Assembly (NCBI RefSeq): GCF_046630315.1
Contig: NZ_LQBD01000016.1
Location: 15,703-79,702, forward strand
DNA length: 64,000 bases
From: Brucella anthropi_A
GTDB lineage: Bacteria > Pseudomonadota > Alphaproteobacteria > Rhizobiales > Rhizobiaceae
Reading direction: 5' to 3'
A program made the position numbers and the translations under genes. The notes beneath the pieces were generated by a model. It saw only the letters and a program-made list of their open reading frames with translations. It was not told the DNA's origin and made no database searches. Below are positions 63,889 to 64,000 of this stretch, piece by piece. Every line of letters begins with the position of its first letter. Position 1 is the stretch's first letter.

Positions 63889-64000
63889 TTTGTGGACGCT
63901 TTCTTCCCTATTTTTGAGGCAAGGAGGCCATGATGGGGTCTGGCAATTTCAGTGACGAGTTCAAGCGCGATGCTGTCGCGCAGATTACCGAGCGCGGCTA
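63889..64000 (+). mobile_element. IS3-family insertion sequence, left end (truncated by window)
   Basis: The segment contains the beginning of an IS3-type OrfA behind an AAGGAGG ribosome site. The probable left end is near TGTGGACGCT (about 63889-63895), but the terminal inverted repeat cannot be fixed without the right end, which lies outside the window. Confidence 0.6.
63933..64000 (+). CDS. IS3-family transposase OrfA, N-terminal part (runs off window)
   Basis: The first 22 codons of a transposase: MGSGNFSDEFKRDAVAQI, then TERGY, the helix-turn-helix start of IS3/IS911-type OrfA (usually 85-100 residues). ATG 63933 has AAGGAGG at the right distance; ATG 63930 is an alternative. The rest, including OrfB with its DDE domain, lies beyond base 64000. 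Confidence 0.8.
   Translation, partial: MGSGNFSDEFKRDAVAQITERG

Overview
The window is about 64 kb of a GC-rich alphaproteobacterial chromosome. Gene content and protein sequences fit the Brucella/Ochrobactrum group of Hyphomicrobiales: a cyclic beta-1,2-glucan exporter (NdvA/Cgt), the CckA kinase, an ATP12-type assembly factor, a STAS-fused MlaE permease and a very large coiled-coil protein resembling the Growth Pole Ring protein of polar-growing rhizobia. This placement comes from reading the sequence only. Nearly all of the window looks like conserved core chromosome. Only the last 500 bases are accessory in character.

Layout. 1-8.9 kb: end of a lipid-kinase gene, a 25-codon membrane ORF, then a co-oriented run rlpA, dacF-like carboxypeptidase, tmk, holB, metG, tatD and an MBL hydrolase. 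8.9-10.8 kb: an intergenic repeat and ndvA. 11.1-14.5 kb: pseudouridine synthase, EamA transporter, HAD phosphatase and ATP12 factor. 14.6-16.5 kb: glnB-glnA behind a sigma54-type promoter. 16.7-24.3 kb: NAD(P)HX repair enzyme, gph, rpiA, a DUF2059 protein, glutathione reductase, class II DAHP synthase and dgkA. 24.4-30.6 kb: nadE, gltX, a lipoprotein and the malic enzyme maeB. 30.8-34.0 kb: a non-canonical SDR and two divergent citrate-synthase-like genes, one with a fused helix-turn-helix. 34.2-37.1 kb: phosphoesterase plus glycosyltransferase, and a DgcA-type epimerase.

37.1-40.9 kb holds an Mla-type lipid transport operon (permease, ATPase, MCE protein, lipoprotein). 41.2-46.0 kb is the 1618-residue coiled-coil protein. 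46.6-50.2 kb carries a ferredoxin, an FNR-like flavoprotein without its NADPH domain, a DUF922 protein and folP-folB-folK. 50.2-54.2 kb has a secreted protein, the YcjF/YcjX pair and SixA. 54.5-63.3 kb has dksA, a FliO-like membrane protein, cckA, a HI0933-type flavoprotein, a class-C beta-lactamase-fold hydrolase and an MscS channel. The final stretch is AT-rich, with three copies of a 15-bp direct repeat, a 44-codon ORF and the start of an IS3-family insertion sequence cut by the window edge.

Envelope functions dominate: peptidoglycan (RlpA, DacF), periplasmic glucan (NdvA), lipid asymmetry (Mla), lipid kinases, polar growth (GPR-like) and cell-cycle signalling (CckA). The least ordinary observations are these. 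Intergenic repeats whose terminal TAGAGC supplies the stop codon of the neighbouring gene. A PBP-type carboxypeptidase lacking the lysine of its KTG motif. The ferredoxin beside a domain-deleted reductase. The paired citrate-synthase paralogues with palindromes between them. The repeat-bearing accessory edge. No tRNA, rRNA or CRISPR array was recognised.
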